Shown: in pieces, positions 48,505 to 60,837 of the stretch | Layout: each line of letters opens with the position of its first letter | Numbering within the stretch: the first letter of the stretch is position 1 | Assembly: GCA_034336665.1 (NCBI GenBank) | Contig: CM067568.1 | Location: 39,412,770-39,476,769 of the forward strand | From: Luscinia megarhynchos | Taxonomy: Eukaryota; Chordata; Aves; Passeriformes; Turdidae | Direction: 5' to 3' | DNA: 64,000 bases | Translations under genes and position numbers: made by a program | Notes under the pieces: generated by a model | Databases searched by the model: none | What the model was told of the DNA's origin: nothing | What the model saw: the letters and a program-made list of their open reading frames with translations, nothing else

Positions 48505-48624
48505 ATGGCAGACCAGAATGAAATGTCCAAAATCAGTGAGCCTCACGAGTCTGTCTTGCTGGCTGATGCCTCAGCAGAGAAGGCAATGCAAGCTCCTGAC
48601 ACTGACCTAGGGATTGAAACTGAA
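48505..48624 (+). pseudogene. LRRC74A: LRRC74A relic: N-terminal exon block
   Basis: Starts at ATG 48505 and reads MADQNEMSKISEPHESVLL, then AEKAMQAPDTDLGIETE. The tail resembles the human ETDLEIEDDEKFF region. The frame is also open upstream to an ATG at 48412. No good donor of the right phase follows: the best-looking GTATGT (48691) is phase 0, but the next exon needs phase 1. Confidence 0.5.
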
Positions 48625-49889
48625 TGTTTTCTGACCATCTCACCAACCTTTCCATACAGTCAGAGCTGTACCTACCAGCTGGTATGTATCCAAAAAAGGG
48701 ACCAAGGATATGATCCTGCCAGAATTCTGACAACTACCTGTAATCTGGCTATTGATAAAGGCTTGGGTGGGGGCAGAGGTGGGGAATGTGAATTTCCCTT
48801 TAAGTGCTCTCCCTTTGATGTCAAACATCTTTCTTCAACTGCTTTCTACACACCAGGGCTATTTCTTTGTTCTTTATTGTCTCCTCTAGGTGTAAATAGA
48901 GCAGTAGGAGCAGCTAGCTGAAACCAGGGATGGAACTGCACCCCTGTTTGTGCACTCCTGATGAAACTGTAGCACTTGTGGTCTGCACACCATGGGTTTG
49001 CCACAGCTGTTCTAGTCTTTTCAGGTGGCTCTTCTCTTATTTTCTGCCTCATGAAGTCAGTCATCTGATTAAACAAGTCTTTCACTCATTTTTGTAACAG
49101 TAGGATTTTTCCATGATTTAGGAAGAAAACTTTCTAACTTGTTATATATAAATGGAAGGAAAGTAAAAAAAAAAACATAACACAAGAACAAAGACTATTT
49201 TGTTAGAGTCTACAGGCTGAACTGGAAAATGGCTTTGTTAAGGGGGGAGTTTGTCTTGAGGTTAGACTTCTGAATGCATATAACAACATGGAAAAATATA
49301 AGCTCTGTAAGTATGGGGTTTGATGAAGGAATTCCAAATGACAGGTTTTTGTGGAAATACAGCCTCCAGCTGAACTGATATATCTCACTGCAGCTGTGTC
49401 AACAACACCCAATGGCCAAGATGAAAATGCTGGGATTCTTTCTGCTGAATGTGAGCCAAAATGTTCTGAACTGCCCTACCTCTGCTGGCAATATCAGCTG
49501 CATGCTTAAATTAAAGCTTAAAAAATACAAACCAAAACAAATAAACAAAAAAAAACCCCAACCAGAAAAACAACAAAACAAAAATGTTTTTGCCTGATGT
49601 CAAAAGTTCTCAATTACACCAAAAAAAGTTCAGTTACATTGCATACTGACGAGAAGCTGCAGCAAGTCACTGGATGTCAAATGGATAAGCAAGGAGGATA
49701 TATTTACTCCTGGAAGTCTGGGATAAAGGAAGGGGGAGAACCAGGGGATGAAAATGCATAAGGTCTAAAACTGTTGTTGCGTAGTGTTACTTAATTTTAT
49801 TCTGTAGTTTAATTTATTTAATAGAGATGGGGGGACACAATGCACCACTTATCAATATACTTTTTCTGATCCTGAGAAGGGCTTTGCAG

Positions 49890-50047
49890 ACATTAAGGGC
49901 ACAGAGCCCATATACTTGGAAGCACACAGGCTGATGGAAGTGGTGCCTGCCTCACATTTGATTCAAAATTTTGCTAAGCTTTACATAAATCTGAACCATC
50001 ACAGTGTAGGACCTAAAGGTGTCAAAGACACTGTTAATGCTGTGGTA
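49890..50047 (+). pseudogene. LRRC74A: LRRC74A relic: best-preserved exon before the LRRs
   Basis: 158 bp between acceptor GCTTTGCAG and donor GTGAGT, fully open. It reads IYLEAHRLMEVVPASHLIQN, then INLNHHSVGPKGVKDTVNAV, aligning with human [20 protein letters not shown] and [20 protein letters not shown]. This is the strongest single piece of evidence for the locus. Confidence 0.85.
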
Positions 50048-50656
50048 GTGAGTAGCCAGTAATAGTGGAGCCAGTGCTCTCAAGAACAGTAGGAATTTTA
50101 GGGCTCTCTCAGGCCTGGAAGTCATCACAGTGTGGGAGAAAAAAACATAGGAACTCTGAGCATCCCAATGTTTTTCATCCTCTGCACATTAAAATTTTGT
50201 GTGGCAGCTGATGCCATTTAATGAACCAACCCCTAAAAGCAACCAATGCTCTTCCATGGGACACAAACCCTCAGTGCTTGTAATCCCTACAGGGCCACAG
50301 ATGGGGCTGGAGGGACTCATATTCCACTCTGGGTTCTGCATAGGAAAGACATACATTCATGGACAGGCTCATGATGCCTGAATTGAAGCTGGGACCTGAA
50401 CCTGGGTCTCCAGGCTGGCACAAAGCAACAGAGAGTCCGAATCACTCAAAATCCATCCAGGAAAACATCTCTTTTGTATGCCAATTCCCACTGCCATGGC
50501 TCTGTCACATCCCCTGATCTCTGCTCAAGACCCACAATGCTCCTTGAAGTTTGGAGAAAATGTCCAGTGTCTTAACAATGAACTAAGGAAACTACCCTCC
50601 TTGTGAATTTTACGGTATTTTTTGGTATGTCTTTGTTTACCTTTTTGTCTTCCCAG

Positions 50657-50759
50657 TCCAACACAACCATTACACAACTAGAGTTGGAAGACAAGTGCAT
50701 TTTGGTAGAAGAAGCTATATGCCTAGGAGAAATGTTGTGAGAGAATTTTTCAAGAACTG
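50657..50759 (+). pseudogene. LRRC74A: LRRC74A relic: LRR exon with in-frame stop
   Basis: After acceptor TCTTCCCAG it reads SNTTITQLELEDKCILVEEA, then ICLGEML, a TGA at 50738-50740, then ENF. The human counterpart is [20 protein letters not shown], then EMLQENY, so the stop replaces the Gln position. The 3' end of the exon is unclear. Confidence 0.8.
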
Positions 50760-51400
50760 GTACCTGATCTGGCATTGTTTGTAGTTAAAATTATTGCTCA
50801 TCAATTCAATCTTCTGAAAGAAAACCAATTTTAACCAAAATGTACAAGCTTCTGAAAAGCAGAAGTGAGCATATAGTGGCAGTTTGTTGAGTCAGAACTG
50901 TTATCTTTGTTAGCAGATGTGACAGTAATTACCATAACTAAGTCATTCCAGTTTATGCTTAGCCAACAGAAAACATGTTTTGGCCAGGAAATTTCATTCT
51001 CCAATATGACATGGAGAAACTTTTCTAAATAGATTAAGTGAATAATGCAAAATGTTCAGATATGAGCTGGTGGAAATGTTCCTTCAATTTGAAACTGGAA
51101 TATACAAAATGCATTTTGATAGGCCATGGGATCTCTATTACACTGAAAGAAAAGATTCTTGGTGAAATGCCTCTTGGTTCACTGAAGACAAAGATCTATG
51201 TGAAACTAATGACTCTAGAGCTTCATTTGTGTTAGGAAGGATACAGGGTTAAATACACCTATAACCTACTATGGTCTGGCTAACATTTTTCATATTGCTT
51301 GTCTTGTGTTATTCCCTTGGTATCTTGGGCACTAAGAAGACAGTAAAACCAAATAAATTCTTTGGACTCATCCTTCTTATACTCCCTTCTTTTCTTCCAA

Positions 51401-51502
51401 AACATCTCTAATAAGCAGCTACACACATGGAGAGCTGAAGCCATTGCCAGTTTGCTTTTGGATAATTTGTCCTACCTCAATGTTTTTCAGCTCTTAGGGG
51501 GC
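51401..51502 (+). pseudogene. LRRC74A: LRRC74A relic: LRR exon lacking its acceptor AG
   Basis: Reads NISNKQLHTWRAEAIASLLL, then DNLSYLNVFQLLGG, aligned with human [20 protein letters not shown] and following. A good pyrimidine tract precedes it, but the boundary is TTCCAA where CAG is expected. Confidence 0.7.
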
Positions 51503-51779
51503 TGTATGCACACAAACACTGATGGCAGTAGAAGTGATGTAATATATGTTTCATTCCAGTCTCTCACCCTGAAAATATTACTCAGACTATGGGTAAAATC
51601 CATTTCTCAGCTATGTCTCTGATTAACAGTGGAAATCTAGACTTTAAGTGATTAAATATTTGACCTGCTCAGTTTTCAGTATCTCTGAAAACCAGTCCCT
51701 CAAGAGGAACTTAGTTAATTTCTGGAGCATCTCCAACATCTTTGGGTAATTCCACTCCATAGAGCAAAGTAGAATAGTG

Positions 51780-52415
51780 ACTAACTTCCCTGTCAGGTCT
51801 GGCTGAGATGGAGTTGATTTTACCCATAGCAGCCCTCATAGTTCTGTGGTTTGTATTGGTAGCTAGAAAGGTGTTGATAAATGCAGGAAAGTTTTGGCTC
51901 CCAAAGATCAAGCACTATCCCTTCGGCACCCCTCTCCCCCCCAACCCCGTTCACCACTAGGCTGGTGGTGGGCACGATCTTGGGAGGGAACATAGCCAGG
52001 ACAGCTGATCCAACCTCACCAAAGGGATATTCTATTCCATATGACATCTCCTCAGCAATAAAAGCTAAGATAAAGGCAGGGGTAAAGGGAAGGGAGGATG
52101 GGAAGCAGCAGCACATTTGTTATTACAATGTTTGTCTTCTGGACCACTATGTGTATACACCACTATACAACACCATGTGTACTAAAGCCTGACTTTCTGG
52201 GAAGTGTCTGGACATCATCTAGTGATGGGAAATAGAGAATAAATCTATTATTATCCTTTGATTTAGTGTATGACCTTTTCTTTTGCCTTATTAAACTGCC
52301 TTTATCTTGATTCAAAGGGTTTTTTTATGTCTTATTTTCTCCCCCATTCTGCAGAGGAGGGGAGTGACAGGCTTGGTGAGCACCTGGTGTTTAGCCAAGG
52401 TCAACCCACCACAAC
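51780..52415 (+). mobile_element. avian ERV-type solo LTR remnant (+ orientation)
   Basis: The sequence resembles a widespread avian LTR: a GGCTGAGATGGAGTTGATTT block, CAGCTGATCCAACCTCACCA, the CCATATGACATC and CAGCAATAAAAGC block, then late AATAAA and a 3' end with GGGAGTGACAGGC and CAAGGTCAACCCACCACAAC. The usual end is close to AACCATGACA, so the 3' tip is diverged. Open frames inside are noise. No gag-pol body was seen next to it. It lies inside the LRRC74A relic, between its fourth and fifth blocks. Confidence 0.65.
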
Positions 52416-52536
52416 TTCTTACAGCCAGATATGGACTGTGATGGACTGGAGGTTTCACCTAAAAGCACATTTTTCTTCAGACCCCAGCACCAGAGGAGAG
52501 ATCAGTGCATTGTTAACATACTTTTCTTCCCCACTG

Positions 52537-52626
52537 AACTTTGGAGAGGAGACTGCACCATACTTTGCTGAGGCATTAATAGTGAGTTACCTGAAATCCA
52601 AGGTCTTTTGCAGCCCTCACTTGGCA
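52537..52626 (+). pseudogene. LRRC74A: LRRC74A relic: short LRR exon piece
   Basis: Reads NFGEETAPYFAEALIVSYLK, resembling human [20 protein letters not shown], then loses similarity and reaches TGA at 52627. The boundary TTCTTCCCCACTG has no AG at the expected acceptor. Confidence 0.55.
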
Positions 52627-53388
52627 TGATTCACTTGGCAATGCCCACATGATTTCCTGGCATAATTCTGCTAAGTGCTTAGTTCAGAAATAAGAGAGGC
52701 TGAGAGGACACAGTGCTGGATGAACTGCATCAACATTTTTTCAGGACAGCTCTGTGTATCTGGCTAAGAAACAAACCTTCAGAACTGTGTAAGGGAACAG
52801 AACTTCATTAAAGTTTGCAATTCTCCAGTAAATATTTTTACTGAAGAGTTTTGACTTCTCTGGACAGTTCCTATCTCAAAGCCCCTTAATCATTTGGTAC
52901 CTTCAGAAGCTGCCCTAAAGCAAGGCCTTGATCTGACACTAGAAAGAGCTCTTGGTCAAGGGACAATGGTGGGAGTGAAACTGGGACAGGAACAGAATTT
53001 CAGGATGTGTTGCAGGCCAGACATGAGCTTTACGAGAGAAGTTTCCACAACACAAAGTCCTATTGCTTTTGCTGTTTTGGGAAGATAATCACTGTGATGT
53101 TATATACCTGTCTGGGGACATGCAGTGCCACAATCCCTGTGCTGCTGGCATCCCATGCACTGAAGAGTTCAATGTATCTGATATCCCTCTTTTTCCTCCT
53201 CACGTGGATGCCTTCGTATGGCATCTGACTGCAGCTGGCTGGAAGATCACATTACCTCTGCACACTGTCTCTCTGTAGGGCAATTAACAAGTGAAGGGGC
53301 TGAACCTCAGCCACAAAGAGTTCTCTAAGAAAGGAGGACAGCTCTTGGGATAGATGCTCAGGAACTTATTACTCCTGCAAAGCCAGGA

Positions 53389-54191
53389 TGTCATGGTTTA
53401 GGAACAGCACTAAAAATGTTCTGGTTTAAAATACAGCATGAAAATTAAATGTTATCACTGGCTCCTTTCCAATAATGGTGAAAACACTAGGAGAGATTAT
53501 AAGATATAATCACAATTTATTGAAAAATAATACTAACCACAACAACGTTAATAAAAGAGCATACAAAAGAAAGAGTATTTTACCCCCAAATAAAGACAAA
53601 CACTTTGCAAAGACAGCACCAAGCATGATTAACTTTCCAGTCAACCAACTCAAAAAACAACAACAACAAAAAAAAAAAAAAACAACCAGGGACAAAAGAA
53701 AACCTGGTGGGACCTGACAGGATTCTGAAACAGGCTGGGGACCCTTTCCTGTGTCTGACATTGTGGGAGCAGGATGGAACGCTTGGCAGTTCCAGCTGCA
53801 GCTTGGGCTCCAGCTGCAGTCATTATGGCTGCAGCTTGAGGTCCACATGGAGCTAGGTTCCACTCCATGTGGCCACTGCTTTATCCCTTTTTTTCCTTAT
53901 TTTTGTTCTTTTCTCAGAGCAGCATCTTGGGTTCACTGGCTCTAACCTACAGAACCAAACCAGAAAAGCAGCAGCTCAGAGAAAGGGGAAATGGATCACA
54001 GGTGGCAGAGAGGGGCTAGCTCCACTAGGCTGACCCCAAAACCTGTAAACCCCTGTGCCCAAGCCCAGCAAAAGATGGTGATCCTTCCAGCTCCAGCTTC
54101 CTGTTGCTGAACCTACACCCTTGCCATGATGTGGATGGTATGGAATTAAACACTGCTAGAAACTCCACTGCATTTCTCTACGACCATGACA
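53389..54191. mobile_element. LTR-like element bounded by TGTCATGGTT...ACCATGACA
   Basis: The 803-bp interval begins TGTCATGGTTTAGGAACAGC and ends CGACCATGACA, so it has near-perfect inverted termini of the TG...CA kind typical of avian LTRs. Inside is an A-rich tract (53660-53682) and no coding region. No target-site duplication was visible in the flanks. Orientation and family are uncertain. Confidence 0.5.
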
Positions 54192-54800
54192 AAACCCCAA
54201 CGACTCCAGTAAAGAGAGAAAAGGCAGAGATTACTGGTTGAGAGAGGACCAATTTACTGAAAACAGAAGATAAGAAAATTAACAGTAACAGCAACAATAT
54301 TAATAACAAAATTATACAAAAAGAGGATGATTTCCATGCACAAAATGTCACTGACTGACTCAACGTGGTGTGACCCCAAAACAGGGAATGACAGACTCTC
54401 TGTGCCCCTGCTTTTCCAGGACTGCAAGTCATGCCCACCTTCCTCTTGGAGGTGAGAGTCCTGTACTTCCAACCCTGTCAGTGACATGAAGTGGTGACAA
54501 TAACAACCTTCACATGCCCATATGTGTCCAGGTTCTGCCCCCTTACGGCTACTGCGAAAAAATTAACTCTATCCTGGCCAAAAAACAGGACAGAGGAGTA
54601 CAGGCACCAGGGAGCTGGATGGTGTCAGCACAGTGAACATGCATTTCCTTCTCTAGCAAGAATGCCCCATGACCTGGTGGGTAGTACAAAAACCAGGGCA
54701 GCCAGATCCAGAGCTTTCTGGCTGGCTCACAGGCTCACCCTCATCACCACAGGTGACTCTATCAACTATGAGTCATGTATGGGAATACACATGCAGCGTG
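54192..54800. repeat. sequence related to the preceding LTR-like element
   Basis: It shares a similar order of motifs with 53480-53620: CAATTTA(T/C)TGAAAA, AATAATA/ACAAAATTA-rich, ACAAAA(A)GA. It may be a second, degraded or tandem copy. By-eye similarity only. Confidence 0.3.
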
Positions 54801-57800
54801 AGAAACCACAGTAACAGAGTGGTCTGTCAGAGAGGAAGGAGCTGAAAGAGAAGTCCCTCAGGGCATATAAAGCAGAAAATTGCAATCTACTAAAACCCCC
54901 TAGGATTGGAACTGTTGTTTGTTTAGGAGCTACTTCAATTTTTTGCAAGTAGCCCAAACCTAATGGTTTTATCTATTGCACAGTAAGCAGCAAGGGACAC
55001 CGACTAGGAAGGAATAAAATTAAGGTGCCTAATCTGTCTGCTCAGATGAAGTGAGAACCTGAGTGTGCTAGTAGCCCTTCAGAGAAAAAACAAACAAAAC
55101 AATTAGTATTCCAGTAATCTCAGGTGCTGTTAGTACACTGTGAAAGACTTGCATGAATATCTGAATGCCCTTCTTCCCTCAGTATGTTCCATACACCTGC
55201 TACCATAATGGCCACAAGCATGTGCTGTGAGCATCCAGTGTTCCTTGAGCATCTCAATAATGCCTTCCATTTCACTAACACCTTCCTTCTTCTGGTTCAG
55301 TATTTCCACTGATATGTTATCTCTTTCCAATAAAAGTCCATATCTTTAAAACATGGAAGAATTAAAACTGAAGCGAGAGCAAGGCAATGTGCTCCTGCCT
55401 TGAAAAAGCCTGAAGGCAACACAGAGATCAGTACTAAAACTTTTGACCTTCCTGTCCAGAAAAACGCCTCTCCAAAATTCAAGGTTTTACATGTCTTCTC
55501 TCCTTCCAGCTCACTTGAGGCAGGAGCAGCAGAGATTACTGCAGAATCTGTTTCTTTCTATTTTGTTTCTAAAAGGAATATTTTTAAGTCAGCTAAATTC
55601 ACCATCTGCCTCCATACAATCTTCCATACATGGAAAATTTGGATGAGAAATTCTCCCTGAGAATGTGAAGCAAGTGTTGGCAGCAGGTCCTCTGCCTCCC
55701 AGTATCACAGCAGACACAAATTAATTCACACATACCCTGCTCTAAGTGGAACTTACACTTTGAAGTGTGTGATGCATGTGAATTGGCATTGGCACACATA
55801 CAGCTGGGCACAGCTATCATGTGAAGCTGAATTCCTCTCTTCTGCTAATCAAACATGAGTAGAATGAGTCTTGATATTTTAGATGTGGCAAGGAGAATCC
55901 AGCCATTTTTCATAGAGACAGAAACAGTCAGTATCTATTAATATAAGAAATCCTCTCTCTCTCTCTCTACCTTTCTCCTTCACAATGTAAATGATTTGCT
56001 AAGAATTTATTCAAGCACAGGATAAACTGTCATTGCCACAACAGAGCAATGCCACAGCACTACCTAAAATAGAGGAGTACTACCAAGCCCTGGCAAAGGA
56101 AAGCCAAAACTCTCTTCTAGTAAAACAGGGGTCAATAATCCCTGAAAGGGCAAAACTGAATACCCAGCTAAGATTCCTCCAGAGGTGAGAACTGAGAGCT
56201 AACACATCTTCTCAATCCAAGATCAGACTCTAGGAATTCAGCTCAGAAAAGTCAGCTTGCTTACAAGCTGCATTCTGAGCTAGATCTAACATCACCATCC
56301 TGAGAGCCTGCAAGTGACACCATGGTGCTTGAGGGGCATCTTTAAAACTGTTAATTAGGCCTGTCTCTGGACGGCCCTGTCTTTTTAAATCACTGCAACC
56401 ACACCAGTCTTTGGGCCTGCTGTTTCAGATGACGTAAATAAATGTGTCTGTGTGCTTTGCTCTTAACCTGGCTTGAGGTAAAGTCACCAGCTCACCCAGA
56501 GGCATTCCTCTCTCTCTGTGGCCACTCAGATTATCTTAGGAGCTGAAAGCACAAAGGACCTAAACAAGAGCATGTCTTCTGCTGGTCAACGTTAACAAAG
56601 AAACTTTCCTTTCTAATCATGGGAATGGAGACTGCACATGAGGTCCAAGGTGGGGGAGAGATGATGTTCATGCACTAAGAGAGGCACTCAGCAGTGCCAA
56701 CCCTGTAACACCAGATAACCAGACCTTGTAGCAGGGAGATGACAAGGGCCTGACAAGGGACATGATCAGAGCCTGAGCTCTGATCTGCTGTGCTGCCAAG
56801 AGGAGCCAAGCAAGTGGGAGATGTCCCAAGGGGCACAACCCCATCCAGAGGGGTTGTACTACTAGCAAATGCAGCCCATTGTCTCAGCCTCTCCCCATCA
56901 CATGACTGAATATGATCGACATCACATCCTTCAGCATGACAGATGTAAAGGACCTGATGTATGGAATTTCACACTGGAAGACAGAGAGAAACTGAGAGGG
57001 TAACTCCACCTGACTTGGAAGTCTTGCGGACTTTTGTGGGACAAAGACATGATGAGTTAACAGACAAACCTATTGAAAGGGACCACAGTTCTTCCATGTG
57101 CCTGCTGAAGAATGGGAAGAAAGGGTCGTCGTTGAGGTTACAGCGTGCCTTCTGCTAGACACGACTTCCTTATTGTCACCATGTTTGGATCTATGTCTCT
57201 TCTTTTAAGATGGCCACAGAAGATGCCACTGCACTGGTCACAACCATCAGAAAGAACAGATCTCCCTCCAAATTCAGGGCTCCAGGACCATACACTATGC
57301 ATTTTTAGGAGATGAGTGGATCCCAGAAATGCCCCTTTCCAGGACTGTTCTGTCACTTGCTGTTTGTTTCATTTATGCACAGTCATTAATAAAAAAGGGC
57401 TAGTATTTGACAACTCTTCCAAGTGCCATGCGGAATCTGGCTTTGGTCTAGCTCTGGAGAGATGTTTGTAGTTTCACCACATTTCACTCCCTTCCATTTT
57501 TTAACAGCAGAACTAGAACAAGGAGTGAATTACCACCTGAGGATGAATTCTATTCATCCCCTTAGATGTCTTTCTCCAGGGTAGCCTAAGATGATAGATA
57601 CTGTGAAGTACTTTGATACTCCATCAGTATGTCTAAGGAATAGAAGATGGATGCTTAAAGGCATTGAAAGCAAAGCATTTCTATTTAAAAAACTCAAATC
57701 AAACATTCAAAAGCTAGTAGGAAGGAAAAACAAACCAAAGAGTATAAATCTTAGTATACTCTGTAGCAAGGTGGGAGCATGACACATGTTGTTGTAACCT

Positions 57801-60342
57801 CATGTGCTGCCTCTATTGTTTCTGAAATAGGAGACTGAGAAAAGCTCCTCAGCTCCTGAGTGAGGGCAGGGGTTGTATTGCAGACCAACATGGGGGAGAC
57901 ACTTGCCTGTATATTAGTCCAGTCCTGGACTTCCCATGCATCCACTGGTTCTTCACAGGAGTAGTTACAGGTGTCAGGGGCCTCAGGGCCCTCCATCCAT
58001 GTTTGGGAGCAGCATGATTAAAGGAAAGAGCATTTTTACAAAAATTAGATTTGGGACTTGGAACAGAAATATTGTATTAACACTTGGAACCAATTAAGAA
58101 TAAAGTTGATGGGCATGTAATGGGTTTGCATCCACGTTACATCTGCATGTGTTTCTTTGTTACTATGTTAATGAAAGAAACTAAAAATAAGCAGAATAAA
58201 TAATATTCATCCATATTCTTTCCTGAGAGTATCAAGTACTTTTAGCAGAGATCATCTGAAGAACAGGCATTCCTCTAGGGTAAAGAATTTTTCCTGCATA
58301 AATTAAGTTCAAAGAGAATTATTTTCCAGTCTGCAAGGAGTCAGGCCTCATTCAGCAAAGGAAAACTAAAATGGGCTGTATGGCTGTAAAGGACTGCATT
58401 ACAGTAGACATGGTCCTGTTAGTTTTATTAATAAAAACCTAAACAATTAATAAAATTGGAAAGAACAATAAATTTTAGCTAAATTCTGAGAAATTAAAAG
58501 AGATTATTGAAATTCATTTATTTAAAAGGAAACACTTCAGAAACTTAGAGGCAAGGAGTTAATCTTCAACCTAAATCTCACTATGAATATGCTTTTTAGG
58601 GTTAACAGTTGTTCTCTTCACCTCACCCTTGCAATAGTCTAAATTACCTGGCATTTCATAAGATAAATGGTCAATGGCATGAATTTGCAATTATATTACA
58701 GTATCTCAATCAAATGCTTGCAGGTAAACATCTAATCTGTCTGGTAGATTTCATTCCACCTGTGATGTAGGGAGATTTGCATTTCAATTATGAGTAACTG
58801 TAAATATACAGTGCTAAAAACCTTACATTGTCTTGAATCTTTGAGAAATTAGTAAAGTTGTTAATTCTTTACAGGAAACTTAAGGGAAGACATAAATAAA
58901 ATCCTTTTCTGCCCCTTTCCCTCAGTGATGCATGTTTATCTTGACTTCTAAAGAATGAATAATTAGTGTATCTACAAAAGGAATTTGGAATAAGGACATC
59001 TAGAAAACTTTGCATGGGTTTGACAGTACTAGCAATGGTGAAGCAATAGAAAGGCACATTTTTAATAGTTTATTCCTTCTGACAAGATTTCTAAGCATGA
59101 CTGTTCCCTACGTTCTTTTTATAATCTACTCTTTATAGTGTTCCAACTTGCAGACGCTGACAAACATTTTCAGAAATCATGAATCAAAATAGCTGGCACA
59201 TGCTCTTCTTCAGCATCACAGTACACAGGATACTATCACTGCCTTTCAGCTGCCTGCATGTTGTTTTTCTGGACTGGACTGACTGTGCCAAACATGCAGA
59301 AATGCCTAAGCTGGCTCCCTCCAGGTGCTGCCCGACTCCAGCACTGTTTGTTAGGCCAGACATAGTGCTTTGGCTGTGCTGCTCCTAAGATTGCACTGGC
59401 AGTCCACCAGCTTTGGAACGGGCTTTAACAAGGCTGGCAACCCTGGGGAGAGCCAGCTGCCTTAAAAGCTTTCCTGTGCTTCATTCCCAGGAGTAAGTCG
59501 CTCTGCTGCTGTCCACAGTGCAATGGCTTCTTCAGAGAGCCACTCCACATCCATCAGACTCTTGGAGCTGAACGAAAGCTAATAAACCCAGCTAGACCTA
59601 GGCTGGTTCAAGACCAAGCTTGAGTAGTAACAGCCAAGAGTCATTGCACAGTAGATGATAAGCTTGTAGACAGATCTGCAGAACAGTGGACCTTAAGTTT
59701 CCGAAAAGAAACTGTAAGAATGCATTGGAAAACTATAAATACACTTTAGGGAAAAATACAGTGCTTGAGCCTCTAACAATAACAGAGACAAAAGCTTTCA
59801 TAAATTTCCTGAGCTGCCTTGAAACTCTCAACAATTAAGTATATAACTAACATAATATACGAACAATTGCCCTATCATCTCGGATATGAACAAAATCATA
59901 GTCATGACCTTCAAGAGATCAATCAACACAAAGTAAAATTTGTCATAACTTAAACTTAGAGGAGTAATCTACAGTGGCATCAATAATATTTGCATTGATA
60001 GCTTACTTTCTAACATTCCTAATGCCTGAATCAGGACACTGCGCTACTGCCCATTCAGTATATGTTAAAACATAAAACTTACAATATGAGCTCTGAAATG
60101 CTGAGCTGTCACTACCCTGTTGGAAAATTCTTAGGAAAAAAAAATGTCAGGGCTGCTTCTGCTGACTGGAACTTCTTAGGGTTATAGTTATACAATGAAG
60201 CAGAGCTTTCCCAAGAGTTCTGTTCATTCTGTTCATTACCTGGCCCCTTCACAGAGACGATCGTCTTTCTTGTGGGCTATAAAGTTCCATTGGAGATATT
60301 GATCCTTTCAGGTCTTGGGTGATTTTGATTTTTTACTTTTCA
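54801..60342. other. interior of the LRRC74A relic, no clear exon
   Basis: Several LRR exons would be expected here. Only weak candidates were seen: SLEAGAAEITAESV near 55510 after CTCCTTCCAG, and RSAAAVHSAMASSESHSTSI near 59490. Neither is good enough to call. A CT microsatellite lies at about 55954-55969. Confidence 0.45.
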
Positions 60343-60480
60343 GAACTCTATGGCACATTGTGGCCATTAACTGTTCAACTTGCAGTCCACATTTTAATGG
60401 AATGGAGAGGAGACCCATCTAGGACATTCTCAGGGAACATAAATAACTTGAATTGCCAAAAATAAAAGGTCTTTGGTGTA
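60343..60480 (+). pseudogene. possible LRRC74A LRR remnant
   Basis: After CTTTTCAG a frame reads TLWHIVAINCST, comparable with human ALGEVLRLNRCL, and soon meets in-frame stops. Position and acceptor fit, but the similarity is weak. Confidence 0.25.
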
Positions 60481-60741
60481 GACATTTACTTATGAACACC
60501 TACCTTGCATTAAGCTAATTTCTACACAAATGAGTAGATCTTTTTCTGTCTCAGACATGGAAAAAGAGAAAGATGAGCACTTATTTACAGTTGGGTCTCC
60601 AGGGGTTTCCTGAAAGTGAAGAGCAGAGATAGCAGAAGGCACCATCCTTAGGAGAGAATGGCTAATGTACTTATGCACACAAAAAGAGCTTTGTTGTTCT
60701 CTGGGTGTCCACACTGACTGCACTTTCCTTGCCCTGTGTAG

Positions 60742-60837
60742 CTCAATGAGCTGGTAAATGAAACTTTCATCAAGTTGCTGGATTTGGTGTGTCAGATGCA
60801 TCCTGAACTAGATGTCATCTACAGTAAGGTCAAAGGC
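60742..60837 (+). pseudogene. LRRC74A: LRRC74A relic: C-terminal exon
   Basis: After CCTGTGTAG it reads LNELVNETFIKLLDLVCQMH, then PELDVIYSKVKG, aligned with human [20 protein letters not shown] and LDVVFKAVQG. No good donor follows; reading on gives a TGA at 60880. Confidence 0.75.

Noticed and set aside
48650..48691. GAGCTGTACCTACCAGCT (ELYLPA) as the LRRC74A ELYLEA motif
   Set aside because: A much better match (IYLEAHRLMEVVP with proper splice sites) lies at 49890-50047, so this is coincidence.
52894..53280. Overlapping short frames that might be retroviral coding remnants between the two LTR-like repeats
   Set aside because: No recognisable gag, protease, polymerase or envelope motif; length is within chance.
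55500..55565. Possible LRR fragment SLEAGAAEITAESV after a CTTCCAG acceptor
   Set aside because: Only about 14 residues look LRR-like, with no continuing LxxLxLxxN pattern.
59488..59580. Possible LRR exon reading RSAAAVHSAMASSES and LLELNES
   Set aside because: Position fits LRRC74A but spacing needs a four-residue insertion and the similarity is mostly Ser/Ala; not distinguishable from chance.
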